From JAIRMO01 sp046533115 (GTDB lineage Bacteria; Spirochaetota; Spirochaetia; Treponematales; Breznakiellaceae): 64,000 bases of DNA. The position numbers and the translations under genes are program-made. Under the pieces are notes generated by a model that ran no database searches, had not been told where the DNA came from, and saw only the letters and a list, made by a program, of their open reading frames with translations. Below are positions 26,355-35,711 of this stretch, piece by piece (position 1 is the stretch's first letter; every line of letters starts with the position of its first letter). The stretch spans positions 16,789 to 80,788 of the forward strand of contig NZ_JAJQRC010000011.1 of NCBI RefSeq assembly GCF_046533115.1. The letters run 5' to 3'.

Positions 26355-28761
26355 TCGCTTCCCCGATAAGCTCCCGCACTGCCAAAAGCAAGTTGTGATT
26401 GTTAAAAGAATTTTTTACAATATACCGGTTAGCCCCCAGCATGGCCGCCCGCCGTTGATCTTCCTCACTGGACTTGGAGGAGATGACGATGATGGGAATG
26501 TCCGCCAATTCGACATTTTTGCGGATATTTTCAGTAAGCATAAAACCGTCCATCAGAGGCATGTTGAGGTCGGTACAGATCAAATCATAACGGGAATTCT
26601 TCGCCTTGTCCAGGGCCTCCACGCCGTCCGCCGCGGTGTCTACCCGGTAACCTTCCGTTTGGAGTATATCCCCCTCAATTTCCCGGGTCGGCAGGGAATC
26701 ATCCACCACCAGGATGGACTTCCGTAAGTTTTCGTATTCGATGTGGCGTTTTTTCATGTCGATGGATTTTGTACGCCGGGCCATCCTGATCACCGTGGGC
26801 ATATGGAGGGCAGGCACCATCTCGTAGTCCTCACTTACCACGGCCCCGGAAAAAACAGAAAGTCCCTCCATCACCGAGGGCAGGGATTTGAGGATCACCT
26901 GCCGCATGCTGCTGATCCGGTCAATGGCCAGGGCGATCATCTCGTCAAAGGCGTGGATGATCACCACAAAGAAGGTCCCCTCCCCCTGCAGTCCTTCGGT
27001 TTGGATCCGCAGAAGCTGGCTCAGATAATACAACTTAATGATCCGGTTTTCAAATTTGATCCCCGGCCGATCAACCACGGTGATGATCTCCCCCCGGTCG
27101 ATCAGGAGTATGCTATCCACAAAGTTGGCGGGGATGATAAATTTCATGTTTCCGCAGGAGATGGGGAAGCCCATGAGGGAGGCGATGGAAAGGGGTACCA
27201 GGATGGTAAAGGTAGTGCCCTGACCGGGGACGCTTTCCACCAGGATACTCCCCTTAAGCTGATCAATGCCGGTCCGTACCGCATCCATGCCGACCCCCCG
27301 GCCGGAAATATTGTTGATGGTTTTAGAGGTGGAAAAGCCGTTCCGAAAAATGTAGTTGGTCAGTTCCTCCCGGGAGAGGGAGGCCGCCACCGCCGCGGTG
27401 ACTACCCCCCCTTCCACCAGCTTTTTCCGGATCCCCTCGGGATCGATCCCCCGGCCGTCATCGGAGATGACGATCTTCATGTTCCCGCTTTCCCGGGAAC
27501 AGTGGATACGGAGTTGGCCGGTTTCATTTTTATTTTTGAGCCGCCGTTCCTCCGGCTTTTCAATGCCATGGTCCAGGGCATTGCGGACCATGTGGAGAAA
27601 AACGTCCGAGAGGGTTTCGATGATGTTTTTGTCGATTTCGTTTTCGGTTCCCTCAATGTGGATCTGCACCTTTTTTCCCAGTTCCGCGGCCAGTTCAAAA
27701 ACATACCGGGGATAGGCGTCCAGGATGGTGGAGATGGGCAGCATCCGCAGGGAGATGACGCTATCATAGGCGTTTTTAGTAAGGTTCCCCGCGTCGATAG
27801 CGTAGTTTTTAACGGTGGCGGCGCTTTTGTTGACCAGTTGTTCCAACTGACGGAATTGGGCCGCTAGGGCGGGATTCAGGTGGCTTTCCGCCTTAATCGT
27901 CCCGGCAATCCGTTTAACCATATCGTTCATCCCTTCGGTTTCCATGGCAATGGTCTTGGCGGAAATTTCCAGGGATTGCAGGGAAGCGATACTTCTTATG
28001 ATACCGTCGATTTTCGCCAGCGGCAAACGGATACTCTCCGATTTTACTTCCTCCCGTTTCGTCCCCTGCCGCCCCTTGGTTTCCGGCAGGGGGGGGTCTT
28101 TTTCTTCTGTCTCCCCGGGGGCAGTATCCTGAGCGGATGGTTTATCGGATGGTCCATCGGATGGACTGTCTGATACAGTAACAGAAGTACTATCCGGCGC
28201 CTGGGTTTCTACGGCAGCCTGGTCTTTTGGGGCTTGTTTTTTTTTGTGGCTTCTCTTTTGAGGGACCTTGCCGGTTCCGGCCTCCCCGCCCTCCGCGGTT
28301 TTTGATTCCGGTTCGGGATGTTCCGCGGGCCCGGTTTCTTCCGGCTCCTGGGAATTCCGGGGTATGAGGAAATCTTCATTCGCCGCCAGGGCGGTCAATT
28401 CCTTCTCAAAGTCCCGGATGTCCATATCGTCGTTTTTGGTGTTTTGTATGATCCCCAACCCCATTTTGAGGGTGTCCAGGGCGGCCAGGATGAGCCGCAG
28501 GGCATGGTCGGAAAGATCGATCCGCTGTTCCTTGACCGCCGCAAAAACGCTTTCCAGGGCGTGGGCGAGGATTTCGATCCGGTGGAACTCCAGCATCCGG
28601 GCAGAACCTTTCAGGGTGTGCAGCGCCCGCAGCAGGGTGGACAGATCATCATCGATAGCAGAACCTTCCCGTACCTCAAACAGCAGGGATTCCACGGCGG
28701 CGATATTTTCAATGCCCTCATCGATAAATTTACCGATGTATTTTTCTTTATCAATAGCCAT
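26347..28761 (-). CDS. cheA: CheA-type hybrid histidine kinase with C-terminal receiver
   Basis: 804 residues. N-terminal HPt domain with His48 in LLRALHTLKGSARM; a Pro/Lys/Glu/Ser-rich linker (~150-240) where the P2 domain would be; dimerisation and ATPase domain (MVRNALDHGIEKPEERR, SDDGRGIDPEG, GRGVGMDAV); CheW-like P5 domain (~535-665); C-terminal REC domain (ILVVDDSLPTREIEG, LICTDLNMPLMDG). It would phosphorylate its own receiver and the downstream REC-cyclase. A CheA with a fused receiver and no P2 is typical of alternative chemosensory pathways rather than the flagellar one. Confidence 0.93.
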   Translation of the reverse strand: MAIDKEKYIGKFIDEGIENIAAVESLLFEVREGSAIDDDLSTLLRALHTLKGSARMLEFHRIEILAHALESVFAAVKEQRIDLSDHALRLILAALDTLKMGLGIIQNTKNDDMDIRDFEKELTALAANEDFLIPRNSQEPEETGPAEHPEPESKTAEGGEAGTGKVPQKRSHKKKQAPKDQAAVETQAPDSTSVTVSDSPSDGPSDKPSAQDTAPGETEEKDPPLPETKGRQGTKREEVKSESIRLPLAKIDGIIRSIASLQSLEISAKTIAMETEGMNDMVKRIAGTIKAESHLNPALAAQFRQLEQLVNKSAATVKNYAIDAGNLTKNAYDSVISLRMLPISTILDAYPRYVFELAAELGKKVQIHIEGTENEIDKNIIETLSDVFLHMVRNALDHGIEKPEERRLKNKNETGQLRIHCSRESGNMKIVISDDGRGIDPEGIRKKLVEGGVVTAAVAASLSREELTNYIFRNGFSTSKTINNISGRGVGMDAVRTGIDQLKGSILVESVPGQGTTFTILVPLSIASLMGFPISCGNMKFIIPANFVDSILLIDRGEIITVVDRPGIKFENRIIKLYYLSQLLRIQTEGLQGEGTFFVVIIHAFDEMIALAIDRISSMRQVILKSLPSVMEGLSVFSGAVVSEDYEMVPALHMPTVIRMARRTKSIDMKKRHIEYENLRKSILVVDDSLPTREIEGDILQTEGYRVDTAADGVEALDKAKNSRYDLICTDLNMPLMDGFMLTENIRKNVELADIPIIVISSKSSEEDQRRAAMLGANRYIVKNSFNNHNLLLAVRELIGEANG

Positions 28762-28775
28762 ATCGCTCCCCTCCG

Positions 28776-30368
28776 TTACCCGTCGGTAAGGGCGGCCGCC
28801 GAACTTTTCACCTCAAAGTTGTCAAGGTTCAGGAGCGGATCCCCGGCTTCCGCCGGCAGGTCCTGGGCAACCTTGGCGCTTAATACCCGCTCCAATTCCT
28901 TTGCCAGCTGGGTAAGCCCTTCGGCGGAGGCGGTGACAACTTCCGTAGAATGGATAAAACTATTCAGGCCGTTGGAAATATCGGTGATGGCTATATTGAT
29001 CTGCTCGGTGGATTTTTGCTGTTTTTGGGTACTGATGGTGATGATCCGGGCCTGATTGGAGGTGATCTCCGCCCCGGAGCGGATCTCCTTAAAGATATCC
29101 TCCAGGTCCTTGATAAGCTTGTACCCTTCGGTAATTTTATCCGCCCCCTCCTCGCTGGAAATGATCAGGGCCGAGGACGAATTCTGGATCTCCTCCACCT
29201 GTTCCCGAATCTGTTTGGTCAGGCTGGCAATGTCATCGGCCAGGCGGTTTACCTCGCTGGCCACCACCGCGAAACGCTTTCCCTTATCCCCGGCGCTGGC
29301 CGCTTCCAGGGCGGCGTTAAAGGCGATGACCTTGGTCTGATCGGTGATGGTGTTGATGGTCTTGACAATATCCCGAATCCGGGATATTTTATTCCCCAGG
29401 GCAACAATTCCGGAGATAACCCCGTTGTTTTTTTCCTTTATATCCCCCATCTTGATTACATTGTTTTCCAGCACGGAAAAACCCTGATTTACGTCTTCTT
29501 CCATTCTGGTAGCGATAGTAGCCACGCTGCCGGTCTTGTCGGCGATATCCGCCGCAATCCGGGTGTTTTCGTTCATGGTGCTGACAATCTCTTCCACGCT
29601 GGCCGCTTGATTATTGGCGGTGGTAAAAATATCCTTGGATGAATGAAAGATCTCGTCGGTGGATTCTTGAATGGTTTTGGCGATTCCCCGGGTCTGGGTC
29701 ACGGTTTTGGAAGCGGCGGTGGCGGCGTCCTCCTCGATCTTGAGCATGGTGTTGAGCAGGGCGTGGTGCCGCTTGCTGGCTATGCCGGTGATAACCCCCG
29801 CCAAAACAAAGGACAGTACCCGGAAGGCCTCGTTGTAGAGGGGAAAGCTCACCGGCAGCATCTGGCCCCTGACGATGGCGGTGTAGGGCACGTCAAGAAA
29901 CTCTCCCTGAAGGATTATCACCACGGCGTAAAGAACCCCGGCCAAAATACCGGAAAAAAACGCGCAGGGAACATTGTACCGGAAGGCCCCCAGAACGATC
30001 AACAGGATATAAAAAAGCGCCTGGATGCTCAAAAAGGTAATGGGCATTAAGCTTTCATAATAGGTTCCGGATATGAAGATAGTCATCGATATAATCATCA
30101 TATCCAAAACCACATAACAGTATTTGAGGTACGGATGCAGCAACTCCCGTTTCCGCAGATAGAACAGAAGAATTATGGATTCAAGCACAAAGGCAAGGGG
30201 GCCGCCGTAACTTCGCCAGGGCAGGGCTTCAAAACCTTTTAGGCGTTGGGTAATAGAAATTATCACCATCCCCAGCACATAGATGACTGCCAAGGCAAGG
30301 CGGAAATAGTTGATGATCACTTCCCCGTTCCGTTCTTCCCGGCGTATTCTATCGTTCAAACTTACCAT
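28776..30368 (-). CDS. Methyl-accepting chemotaxis protein, six-helix membrane domain
   Basis: 530 residues. About six hydrophobic helices in the first ~200 residues (for example FRLALAVIYVLGMVIISI and ALFYILLIVLGAF) with only short loops, no HAMP that I can recognise, then a long cytoplasmic coiled coil. The signalling tip is clear: AFNAALEAASAGDKGKRFAVVASEVNRLA. It should sense through the membrane domain or the cytoplasm and bind CheA/CheW. Located between the other MCP (29 bp upstream) and cheA (15 bp downstream). Confidence 0.9.
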   Translation of the reverse strand: MVSLNDRIRREERNGEVIINYFRLALAVIYVLGMVIISITQRLKGFEALPWRSYGGPLAFVLESIILLFYLRKRELLHPYLKYCYVVLDMMIISMTIFISGTYYESLMPITFLSIQALFYILLIVLGAFRYNVPCAFFSGILAGVLYAVVIILQGEFLDVPYTAIVRGQMLPVSFPLYNEAFRVLSFVLAGVITGIASKRHHALLNTMLKIEEDAATAASKTVTQTRGIAKTIQESTDEIFHSSKDIFTTANNQAASVEEIVSTMNENTRIAADIADKTGSVATIATRMEEDVNQGFSVLENNVIKMGDIKEKNNGVISGIVALGNKISRIRDIVKTINTITDQTKVIAFNAALEAASAGDKGKRFAVVASEVNRLADDIASLTKQIREQVEEIQNSSSALIISSEEGADKITEGYKLIKDLEDIFKEIRSGAEITSNQARIITISTQKQQKSTEQINIAITDISNGLNSFIHSTEVVTASAEGLTQLAKELERVLSAKVAQDLPAEAGDPLLNLDNFEVKSSAAALTDG

Positions 30369-30396
30369 GGTAAAGCTCCTTACAAATTAAAACCGG

Positions 30397-31572
30397 TCAT
30401 TCGCCGGTCCGGTATTTTCCCATTGTCTGCTGCAATCCCTGGGACATGCCGTTGAGGTTATCCGCTATCTTTGAGGTAGAGGCCGTGGAGGTTACAAACT
30501 GTTTTACCCCGGCGGATATTTCTTTGAGGGTTGACAGAATTTGGGATGAAGCGTATTCCTGCTGTTTACTCAGATTGGAAATTTGCTGAGACCGGGTGGC
30601 GACGTTTTGGGAATTTTCCACGATATTTTCAAACACCGCCTTCTGTTCCACCATCCGCTCATAGCCCTGATCTATCTGTTTGGATCCGTTGTTGGCCTCG
30701 GCAATAAGGACCTGGGAAGCGGCCTGGACTTCCTCAATTTTTTGGGTTATCTCCCTGGTGGAATCCACGACATTGTCCGCGAAACGCCGGATCTCGGCGG
30801 CTACCACCGCAAACCGCGCCCCCGCTTCCCCGGAGGAGGAGGCTTCCAGGGAGGCGTTGAAGGCGATGAGCTTGGTCTGGTCCGCGATGCCGTCAATGAT
30901 GCCGATGGCTTCGTTTATCCGCTGGATCATATCCGAAAGATTTTTTATTTCGTTGATGATCTTTCCATTCTGGGTCCGGATCTCTTCCATCATTTCCTGA
31001 TTTGCGCCCCACAGGTCCACCCCCTTCCTGCTGAAATCCTGGGTCTGTTTAGCCAGGTCCGCCACCTCCGCGGTTTTTGCCGCCATCTGCTCCGACAGAT
31101 TTTTGTTGCTTTCCATGGTACTGACGATCTCCGAGACACTGGCGGACTGCTGATTGGCGGTGGTGGTTATCTCTTTGGCCGAGGCGGAAAGTTCGTACAC
31201 CGCGATGACCATCATATTGGCGTCATGGCCAACGGCATTAAAAACCTCCCGGAGCCGGGCGAGGAAATGGTTAAAAGCGCTTATGAGTTCGCCGAATTCG
31301 TCCCCGGACCGGACCGTCAGGGTCAAGGCAAGGTCATTTTCCTCAAGGCTTCTAAAAAGCTGTTTGAGACTGTCGGCAGACCGGGTAATATCGATAACGA
31401 AAAAGGCGAGGACGCAGAAGGCCAAAAAAACCGTAAAGCCCACGAAAAAAAGGAGGAGGGATGATACTTCCACCTCCGTGATGATAATGGAAAGCATCAC
31501 CGTAATGGGCAAAAGAAAAACCAAGCCGCAGCCTATTAATTTAGCGGAGACTTTTAAGTTTTTAAAAATCAT
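30397..31572 (-). CDS. Methyl-accepting chemotaxis protein with a minimal membrane anchor
   Basis: 391 residues. Two N-terminal membrane helices (~12-31 and ~38-58) separated by only a few residues, so there is essentially no periplasmic domain. Then a HAMP domain (~60-115) and the MCP cytoplasmic hairpin with tip AFNASLEASSSGEAGARFAVVAAEIRRFA. No ligand-binding module is visible; input may come from the HAMP/membrane state or a partner. In the same operon as cheR, cheB and cheA. The three-hairpin element lies directly upstream. Confidence 0.9.
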   Translation of the reverse strand: MIFKNLKVSAKLIGCGLVFLLPITVMLSIIITEVEVSSLLLFFVGFTVFLAFCVLAFFVIDITRSADSLKQLFRSLEENDLALTLTVRSGDEFGELISAFNHFLARLREVFNAVGHDANMMVIAVYELSASAKEITTTANQQSASVSEIVSTMESNKNLSEQMAAKTAEVADLAKQTQDFSRKGVDLWGANQEMMEEIRTQNGKIINEIKNLSDMIQRINEAIGIIDGIADQTKLIAFNASLEASSSGEAGARFAVVAAEIRRFADNVVDSTREITQKIEEVQAASQVLIAEANNGSKQIDQGYERMVEQKAVFENIVENSQNVATRSQQISNLSKQQEYASSQILSTLKEISAGVKQFVTSTASTSKIADNLNGMSQGLQQTMGKYRTGE

Positions 31573-31598
31573 AGGTACCTCTTATTCTTGAATACCGG

Positions 31599-31716
31599 AC
31601 CAATCCCAAAACACGGGCCGTTTTGGGGGATTGGTTCGGGGAAAAGCGGTCAAAAGCCCGTTTTTCCGCTCAATTCAAGGCGGTATCCTCAAAAAATGAA
31701 ATTTTGGGAATACCTC
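31599..31716. repeat. Three-hairpin intergenic element, copy 2
   Basis: Same architecture as 14736-14853. Hairpin A: ACCAATCCCAAAAC (31599-31612) with GTTTTGGGGGATTGGT (31620-31635), two-base bulge. Hairpin B: GGAAAAGCGG (31640-31649) with CCGTTTTTCC (31658-31667), loop TCAAAAGC, nearly identical to hairpin 2 of copy 1. Hairpin C: 31682-31694 with 31702-31714, one mismatch, right arm TTTTGGGAATACC. It lies between cheR (3' end 31754) and the start of the MCP at 31572, inside the minus-strand cluster. Confidence 0.8.
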
Positions 31717-31753
31717 ATATAATTATTATCGGATTGTTGTAGTGATTTGCTGA

Positions 31754-33298
31754 CTAACCTAAGCGTTTTTCTAAGGCCCGTTGGTAATAATCCGGGGAAA
31801 AACCCCCAATAAAGATTTCGTAGTGCTTTTCTTTGCCCTGCTTGATGCTTTCCAGGGCCTTGCGGATCTTGTATTCGTACTGGACCGGATTTCCCTCCGC
31901 GGCCAGCGTACAAAGCCGGTAAAAGGCTGGCCAAAAGGCCGCGTTTTTACCGGTCGCTTCCTTGTAGCTCGACTCGGCCTCCTGCTTCCGTTGGTTAAAA
32001 TAGTGGTATTCCCCCCTGAGAAACAGGGTAAAGGCGGAGTTGTGGTATTTTTCGATAAAGGAGAGCAGCGTATCCGCCCCGGAGAAGTCCCCCTGACCTA
32101 AAAGATAGATCACCGCGGCCAAAAGTTCATCGCCGGAAGGGGGGTCCGTCCCTTCCGCGGTCCGCCGAACCAATTCCGGCAGTTTCCCGGCAATGGGATG
32201 CCCCCCCTCGCGGTCGTCGATAAGGACGGCGATTCCCTCGGGTTCCGCCGCCGTTATCACGGTCTTTTTCCGGGGTTCCCGGGGCGGGGGGGGGTCGGGG
32301 GGCGGCTCCCCGGGCTCGATCCGGGGCGGTTTTTTCCGGTCCGCCGCTGCCCGGGGCATGACCACCGGCTCCGGGGCCGGTGGTTCAGACGGCGCCGTGC
32401 CTTCGGGGATCTTCCGAAAATAGAAAGTGTCCTGGGTGTATTGGCTCTCCAGCTGCGGCTGGGTGACTATCGGGGTCTCGGAAACTCCCAAAACCAGGAA
32501 CCCCCCGTCAAAGAGGGCATCCGCCAAATGATCGAGGATAATTTTACGTTTATCCTCGGAAAAATAGATAAGGGCATTGCGGAAGAAGATAAGATCGTAG
32601 CGGTTACCCCACAGGCCGTCCAGGAGGTTATGGGTATAAAAACGGACCCGTTTCCGTAACGCAGGATCGATAACAAAATCCTGCCCCTCGGTCTGGGTAT
32701 AACGGTCCAGGAGGAATTTCCAGCGGATCCCGTCTTCCCGCAGGGCATTTCCCGTATACCGGCCCGTTTTGGCAGCGGCAATGGCCTCGGGGTCCACGTC
32801 AAAGGCGTCAATCCCAAAACCAAAGGCCTGCACGGTCCGGCAATAATCGTCCATCACCATAGCCAGGCTATAGGCTTCGCAGCCAATGGAGGTCGCCGCG
32901 GAACATACCCGGACCGGACGGGACAGCCGGGCAAAACGGGGCAGCAGTTCCTGCCGGAGCAGATCGAAATAGGCGCTTTCCCGGAAAAAATAGGTTTCAT
33001 TGATCGTTAGAAACCGGGCGGCGGTAAAAATATCCTCGGGGAAGGAGAGGATCTGTTCATAAAAATGGGGAGCATCAAAACAGTTTGCGCCGTACTGCTG
33101 TTCCAGGTACTCCCGCAGTTTTTCCAGGGCATCGTCGGCAGCCCGGATCCCCAGGGTCTGTTCTACCCGGCGGTATAAATTTTCGATAACCGGGTTCCGG
33201 AACAGCTCCGGGGCAGCATCTGCCGATGGGGGTACTGTTGGCAAGGCTTTTTTGGGGGAGGCATCCGATTGTTTTTGAGTCTGGGCCTTGGTATTCAT
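31754..33298 (-). CDS. cheR: CheR chemoreceptor methyltransferase with C-terminal repeats
   Basis: 514 residues. After a low-complexity N-terminus, the CheR all-alpha domain and SAM-dependent methyltransferase domain are clear (FLTINETYFFRES, VRVCSAATSIGCEAYSLAM, DLIFFRNALIYF). It methylates glutamates on the MCPs. A Pro/Arg-rich linker (~305-345) leads to a C-terminal TPR-like region (~390-514), as in CheR proteins of non-flagellar pathways. Overlaps cheB by 4 bp. Confidence 0.92.
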   Translation of the reverse strand: MNTKAQTQKQSDASPKKALPTVPPSADAAPELFRNPVIENLYRRVEQTLGIRAADDALEKLREYLEQQYGANCFDAPHFYEQILSFPEDIFTAARFLTINETYFFRESAYFDLLRQELLPRFARLSRPVRVCSAATSIGCEAYSLAMVMDDYCRTVQAFGFGIDAFDVDPEAIAAAKTGRYTGNALREDGIRWKFLLDRYTQTEGQDFVIDPALRKRVRFYTHNLLDGLWGNRYDLIFFRNALIYFSEDKRKIILDHLADALFDGGFLVLGVSETPIVTQPQLESQYTQDTFYFRKIPEGTAPSEPPAPEPVVMPRAAADRKKPPRIEPGEPPPDPPPPREPRKKTVITAAEPEGIAVLIDDREGGHPIAGKLPELVRRTAEGTDPPSGDELLAAVIYLLGQGDFSGADTLLSFIEKYHNSAFTLFLRGEYHYFNQRKQEAESSYKEATGKNAAFWPAFYRLCTLAAEGNPVQYEYKIRKALESIKQGKEKHYEIFIGGFSPDYYQRALEKRLG

Positions 33299-34293
33299 GG
33301 GTTAGTAAGCTCAATAAGTTTAAAGGAAATCTGGTCCAGGGGTAAAACCAGGTCCACACAGCCGGTGTCTAAGGCAGCCTTGGGCATACCGTAGATCATG
33401 GAGGAAGCCTCATCCTGGGCAATGGTGATCCCCCCGGCTTGTCGTATATACCGGGTGCCCTCGGCGCCGTCGGAGCCCATCCCGGTAAGGACCACCGAAA
33501 TGGCCCCGGCCCCCCAATATTTGGCCGCACTCTTAAAGAGGATATCCGCCGCGGGTTTTTGGTTGTGTACCGGTTCCCCGGTGTCAAAGATAAACCGCCC
33601 CCCGGAAAGCGCCAGATGTTTGTCCGTAGGGGCCACATAGAGTTTTCCCTTTTCCGGGACTTCCCGATCCTCCGCCAGTTTTACCACCAGGGGGGTATAA
33701 TCGTTGAGCCATTGGGCAAAGCCCGCGTCAAACCCCGAGGAGTTGTGCTGAACCAGGACCATCGGCACGGGAAACGTCGCGGGAATGGCGGCGCAGAGGG
33801 ACATCAGCGCCTTGGGGCCTCCGGTGGATGCGGCGATCACCACCCCCCGGATCTCCCGGGCTACAACCTCCCGGTTGAGCTGGGATTGGGAGGTCTGATG
33901 CGAGCCCTTGGTCCGGGAGATCCGCTTGAGGGAGCAAAGGATCTCCTGCCGTTTTTCGGAACTTATGGCAGTAGTAAAATTAACCTTGGAATAGAATTCT
34001 ATCGCCCCTTTAACCGTGGCCTCGTAGGCGTTTTTAGCCGTATCTTTGGTACTGATCACCACAATGGGGCTGGTCATCGTTTTCATGATCCCCTCAATCG
34101 CCTCAAGGCCGTCCATGACGGGCATCTCAATATCCATGGTGATCAGGTCCGGATTGAGAGTCCGGGCTTTTTGCAGAGCCTCCAGGCCATTTTCCGCCTC
34201 GCCGACCACCGTAAAAGATCCGTCGCTTTCCAAAAAATCCCGGATAATGGTCCGCACCAAGGCGCTGTCGTCCACGATGAGGGTTCGTATCAT
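33295..34293 (-). CDS. cheB: CheB methylesterase response regulator
   Basis: 332 residues. REC domain with Asp54 (LITMDIEMPVMDG), linker, and methylesterase domain with the Ser156 (VIAASTGGPKAL), His183 (VLVQHNSSG) and Asp275 (GMGSDGAEG) triad. It removes methyl groups from MCPs, giving adaptation together with CheR. The coupled cheB-cheR pair shows the cluster has a full adaptation system. Overlaps by 4 bp on both sides. Confidence 0.95.
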   Translation of the reverse strand: MIRTLIVDDSALVRTIIRDFLESDGSFTVVGEAENGLEALQKARTLNPDLITMDIEMPVMDGLEAIEGIMKTMTSPIVVISTKDTAKNAYEATVKGAIEFYSKVNFTTAISSEKRQEILCSLKRISRTKGSHQTSQSQLNREVVAREIRGVVIAASTGGPKALMSLCAAIPATFPVPMVLVQHNSSGFDAGFAQWLNDYTPLVVKLAEDREVPEKGKLYVAPTDKHLALSGGRFIFDTGEPVHNQKPAADILFKSAAKYWGAGAISVVLTGMGSDGAEGTRYIRQAGGITIAQDEASSMIYGMPKAALDTGCVDLVLPLDQISFKLIELTNP

Positions 34294-34745
34294 ACCGGCT
34301 CTCCTTGCATACGGAAGATCTGGGCAATAAGTGCTGCCGGATCAATTAAGGCGATCATGAGGGATCGCTCAAAAGCAATGCCGGTAAAAAAGGAGAGGTG
34401 TCCCGAAGCCAAAAGTAGTTCCGGCAGGGAGTATATCTCCTCCGGGGGGACATCCGCTTCCCGTTCCACGGAACTTACCAAAAGTATATTCCGGGCACCT
34501 TCCTCCGGTTCCGAAGCGGCCCCGTTGTTTTGCGAAGCCCCCGGCTTCGATGACTTTAAGATAATACCATGCCGAACCGTCCTATCGGCCAGGCCGAAAA
34601 AATGGGGCAGGGAAAAAAAGGTATCCCCCCCTTCATACCGGGAGACGGTCTTGGTCACCCCTTCGGAATAGATCATGATGGCGGCTACCGCATCTTCGGG
34701 GACGCCCAAAAAAAATTGTTCGACCGGACATAAAAAATACCGCAT
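34290..34745 (-). CDS. Divergent CheW-like coupling protein
   Basis: 151 residues. YFLCPVEQFFLGVPEDAVAAIM at the start, and a mid-region and C-terminus with CheW-like alternation (LPELLLASGHLSFFTGIAFERS), suggest a diverged CheW domain, but the usual CheW motifs are weak. Its position between cheW and cheB with a 4-bp overlap to cheB supports a role in the same signalling complex, possibly a second adaptor with different partners. The call rests partly on context. Confidence 0.6.
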   Translation of the reverse strand: MRYFLCPVEQFFLGVPEDAVAAIMIYSEGVTKTVSRYEGGDTFFSLPHFFGLADRTVRHGIILKSSKPGASQNNGAASEPEEGARNILLVSSVEREADVPPEEIYSLPELLLASGHLSFFTGIAFERSLMIALIDPAALIAQIFRMQGEPV

Positions 34746-34756
34746 GGGGAAACGCC

Positions 34757-35224
34757 CTAAAGCTCAAAATCGGCTTTTACCCGGTTGATAATCTGCCGGA
34801 CGCCGAGGACGAATACATGGGTATCATGCCATTCAAAGGAAGCTTCGATAATGTCGCTGCCATCACCCTGTTCCGCACCCTGCGAAACCTGCAGAAGACT
34901 GGAAACCGGAATATCAATAATATCCACCACATCGTCAATAAGGAAGGCGAGCTTATCCACTGTTTCCTTCAGCACCACCACCTTGGATTCGGGGGTGGCG
35001 GTTTCCCGGATGAGGAGCCCGATGTCGATAAGGGCGAAGGGCACGGCGTACCGGTTGATGATGCCCCGGACATAATTCGGCAGCAAGGGCAGCGGATAAA
35101 CGTGGTCAAAGGCGGTAACTTCACTGATAAACCGGGACGGAAAGGTATAAAACTTCCCCAAAATGGTAAAAATAAGGTATTTTTCCGTATTGGCGGCCGC
35201 CACATCCGACGATACTTCCGGCAT
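34757..35224 (-). CDS. cheW: CheW coupling protein
   Basis: 155 residues with the CheW pattern: KYLIFTILGKFYTFPSRFISEV, LPNYVRGIINRYAVPFALIDI, and VDKLAFLIDDVVDIIDI. It links MCPs to CheA. First gene of the minus-strand chemosensory cluster; an AGGGAG-type Shine-Dalgarno precedes the ATG. Confidence 0.9.
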   Translation of the reverse strand: MPEVSSDVAAANTEKYLIFTILGKFYTFPSRFISEVTAFDHVYPLPLLPNYVRGIINRYAVPFALIDIGLLIRETATPESKVVVLKETVDKLAFLIDDVVDIIDIPVSSLLQVSQGAEQGDGSDIIEASFEWHDTHVFVLGVRQIINRVKADFEL

Positions 35225-35416
35225 TGCTCCCTCCGCAGGTAATTTATTGAAATATACGGGTGTAATACCCTCAACACGCTTTTGAGGGTGAACTTCAGGA
35301 CGAATCTTTTGCCATCCAAGCCAGTTTCAAAACCCGGTTACTGTTAAAACAAGCTCCACCGGCCGATTTCCGTGAAAACCTGCTGCTCCGCCCTTCAAGA
35401 TGAAAAATCGCATCTT

Positions 35417-35447
35417 ATTATATCATAAAGATCAAGGGATGTGTCAA
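35417..35447 (-). promoter_or_regulatory. Candidate promoter of the chemosensory cluster
   Basis: On the minus strand TTGACA (35442-35447) and TATAAT (35417-35422) match consensus exactly, but the spacer is 19 bp, longer than ideal. Transcription would start near 35410 and give a 5' UTR of about 185 nt, containing the inverted repeat ACCCTCAA / TTGAGGGT near 35270-35292. Confidence 0.5.
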
Positions 35448-35481
35448 GCCGGGCAAAATTAGGATAAAGCCCTAGAAATTT

Positions 35482-35608
35482 TTAACCACGAACCACTCGA
35501 ACACCACGAACAGGAGGAATAATTAACCACGAGCTTTTGCTTCGATATTCCGGAATTTATACCTGAATTCTCTCTTTTGTTCGTGAGGTTTGTGTGGTTC
35601 GTGGTGAA
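35482..35608. repeat. GTGGTTAA-type long inverted repeat
   Basis: In the 546-bp gap 35225-35770. Left arm 35482-35516 (starts TTAACCACGAACCAC) pairs imperfectly with right arm 35572-35608 (ends GTGGTTCGTGGTGAAT). Similar arms appear at 45788-46260, 56873-56950, 58720-58740 and 63300-63425, so this is one member of a dispersed intergenic family. The rest of the gap holds the promoters listed separately and nothing I recognise as a gene. Confidence 0.75.
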
Positions 35609-35711
35609 TTCTCTTCAAACCCGCTATTTCTATATATTTAATCCGGGGTAAATGCATTTATATTTTATACGGGATACAAAGACTTTTGTCCTGAATTAAC
35701 GTAAAAAAAAC

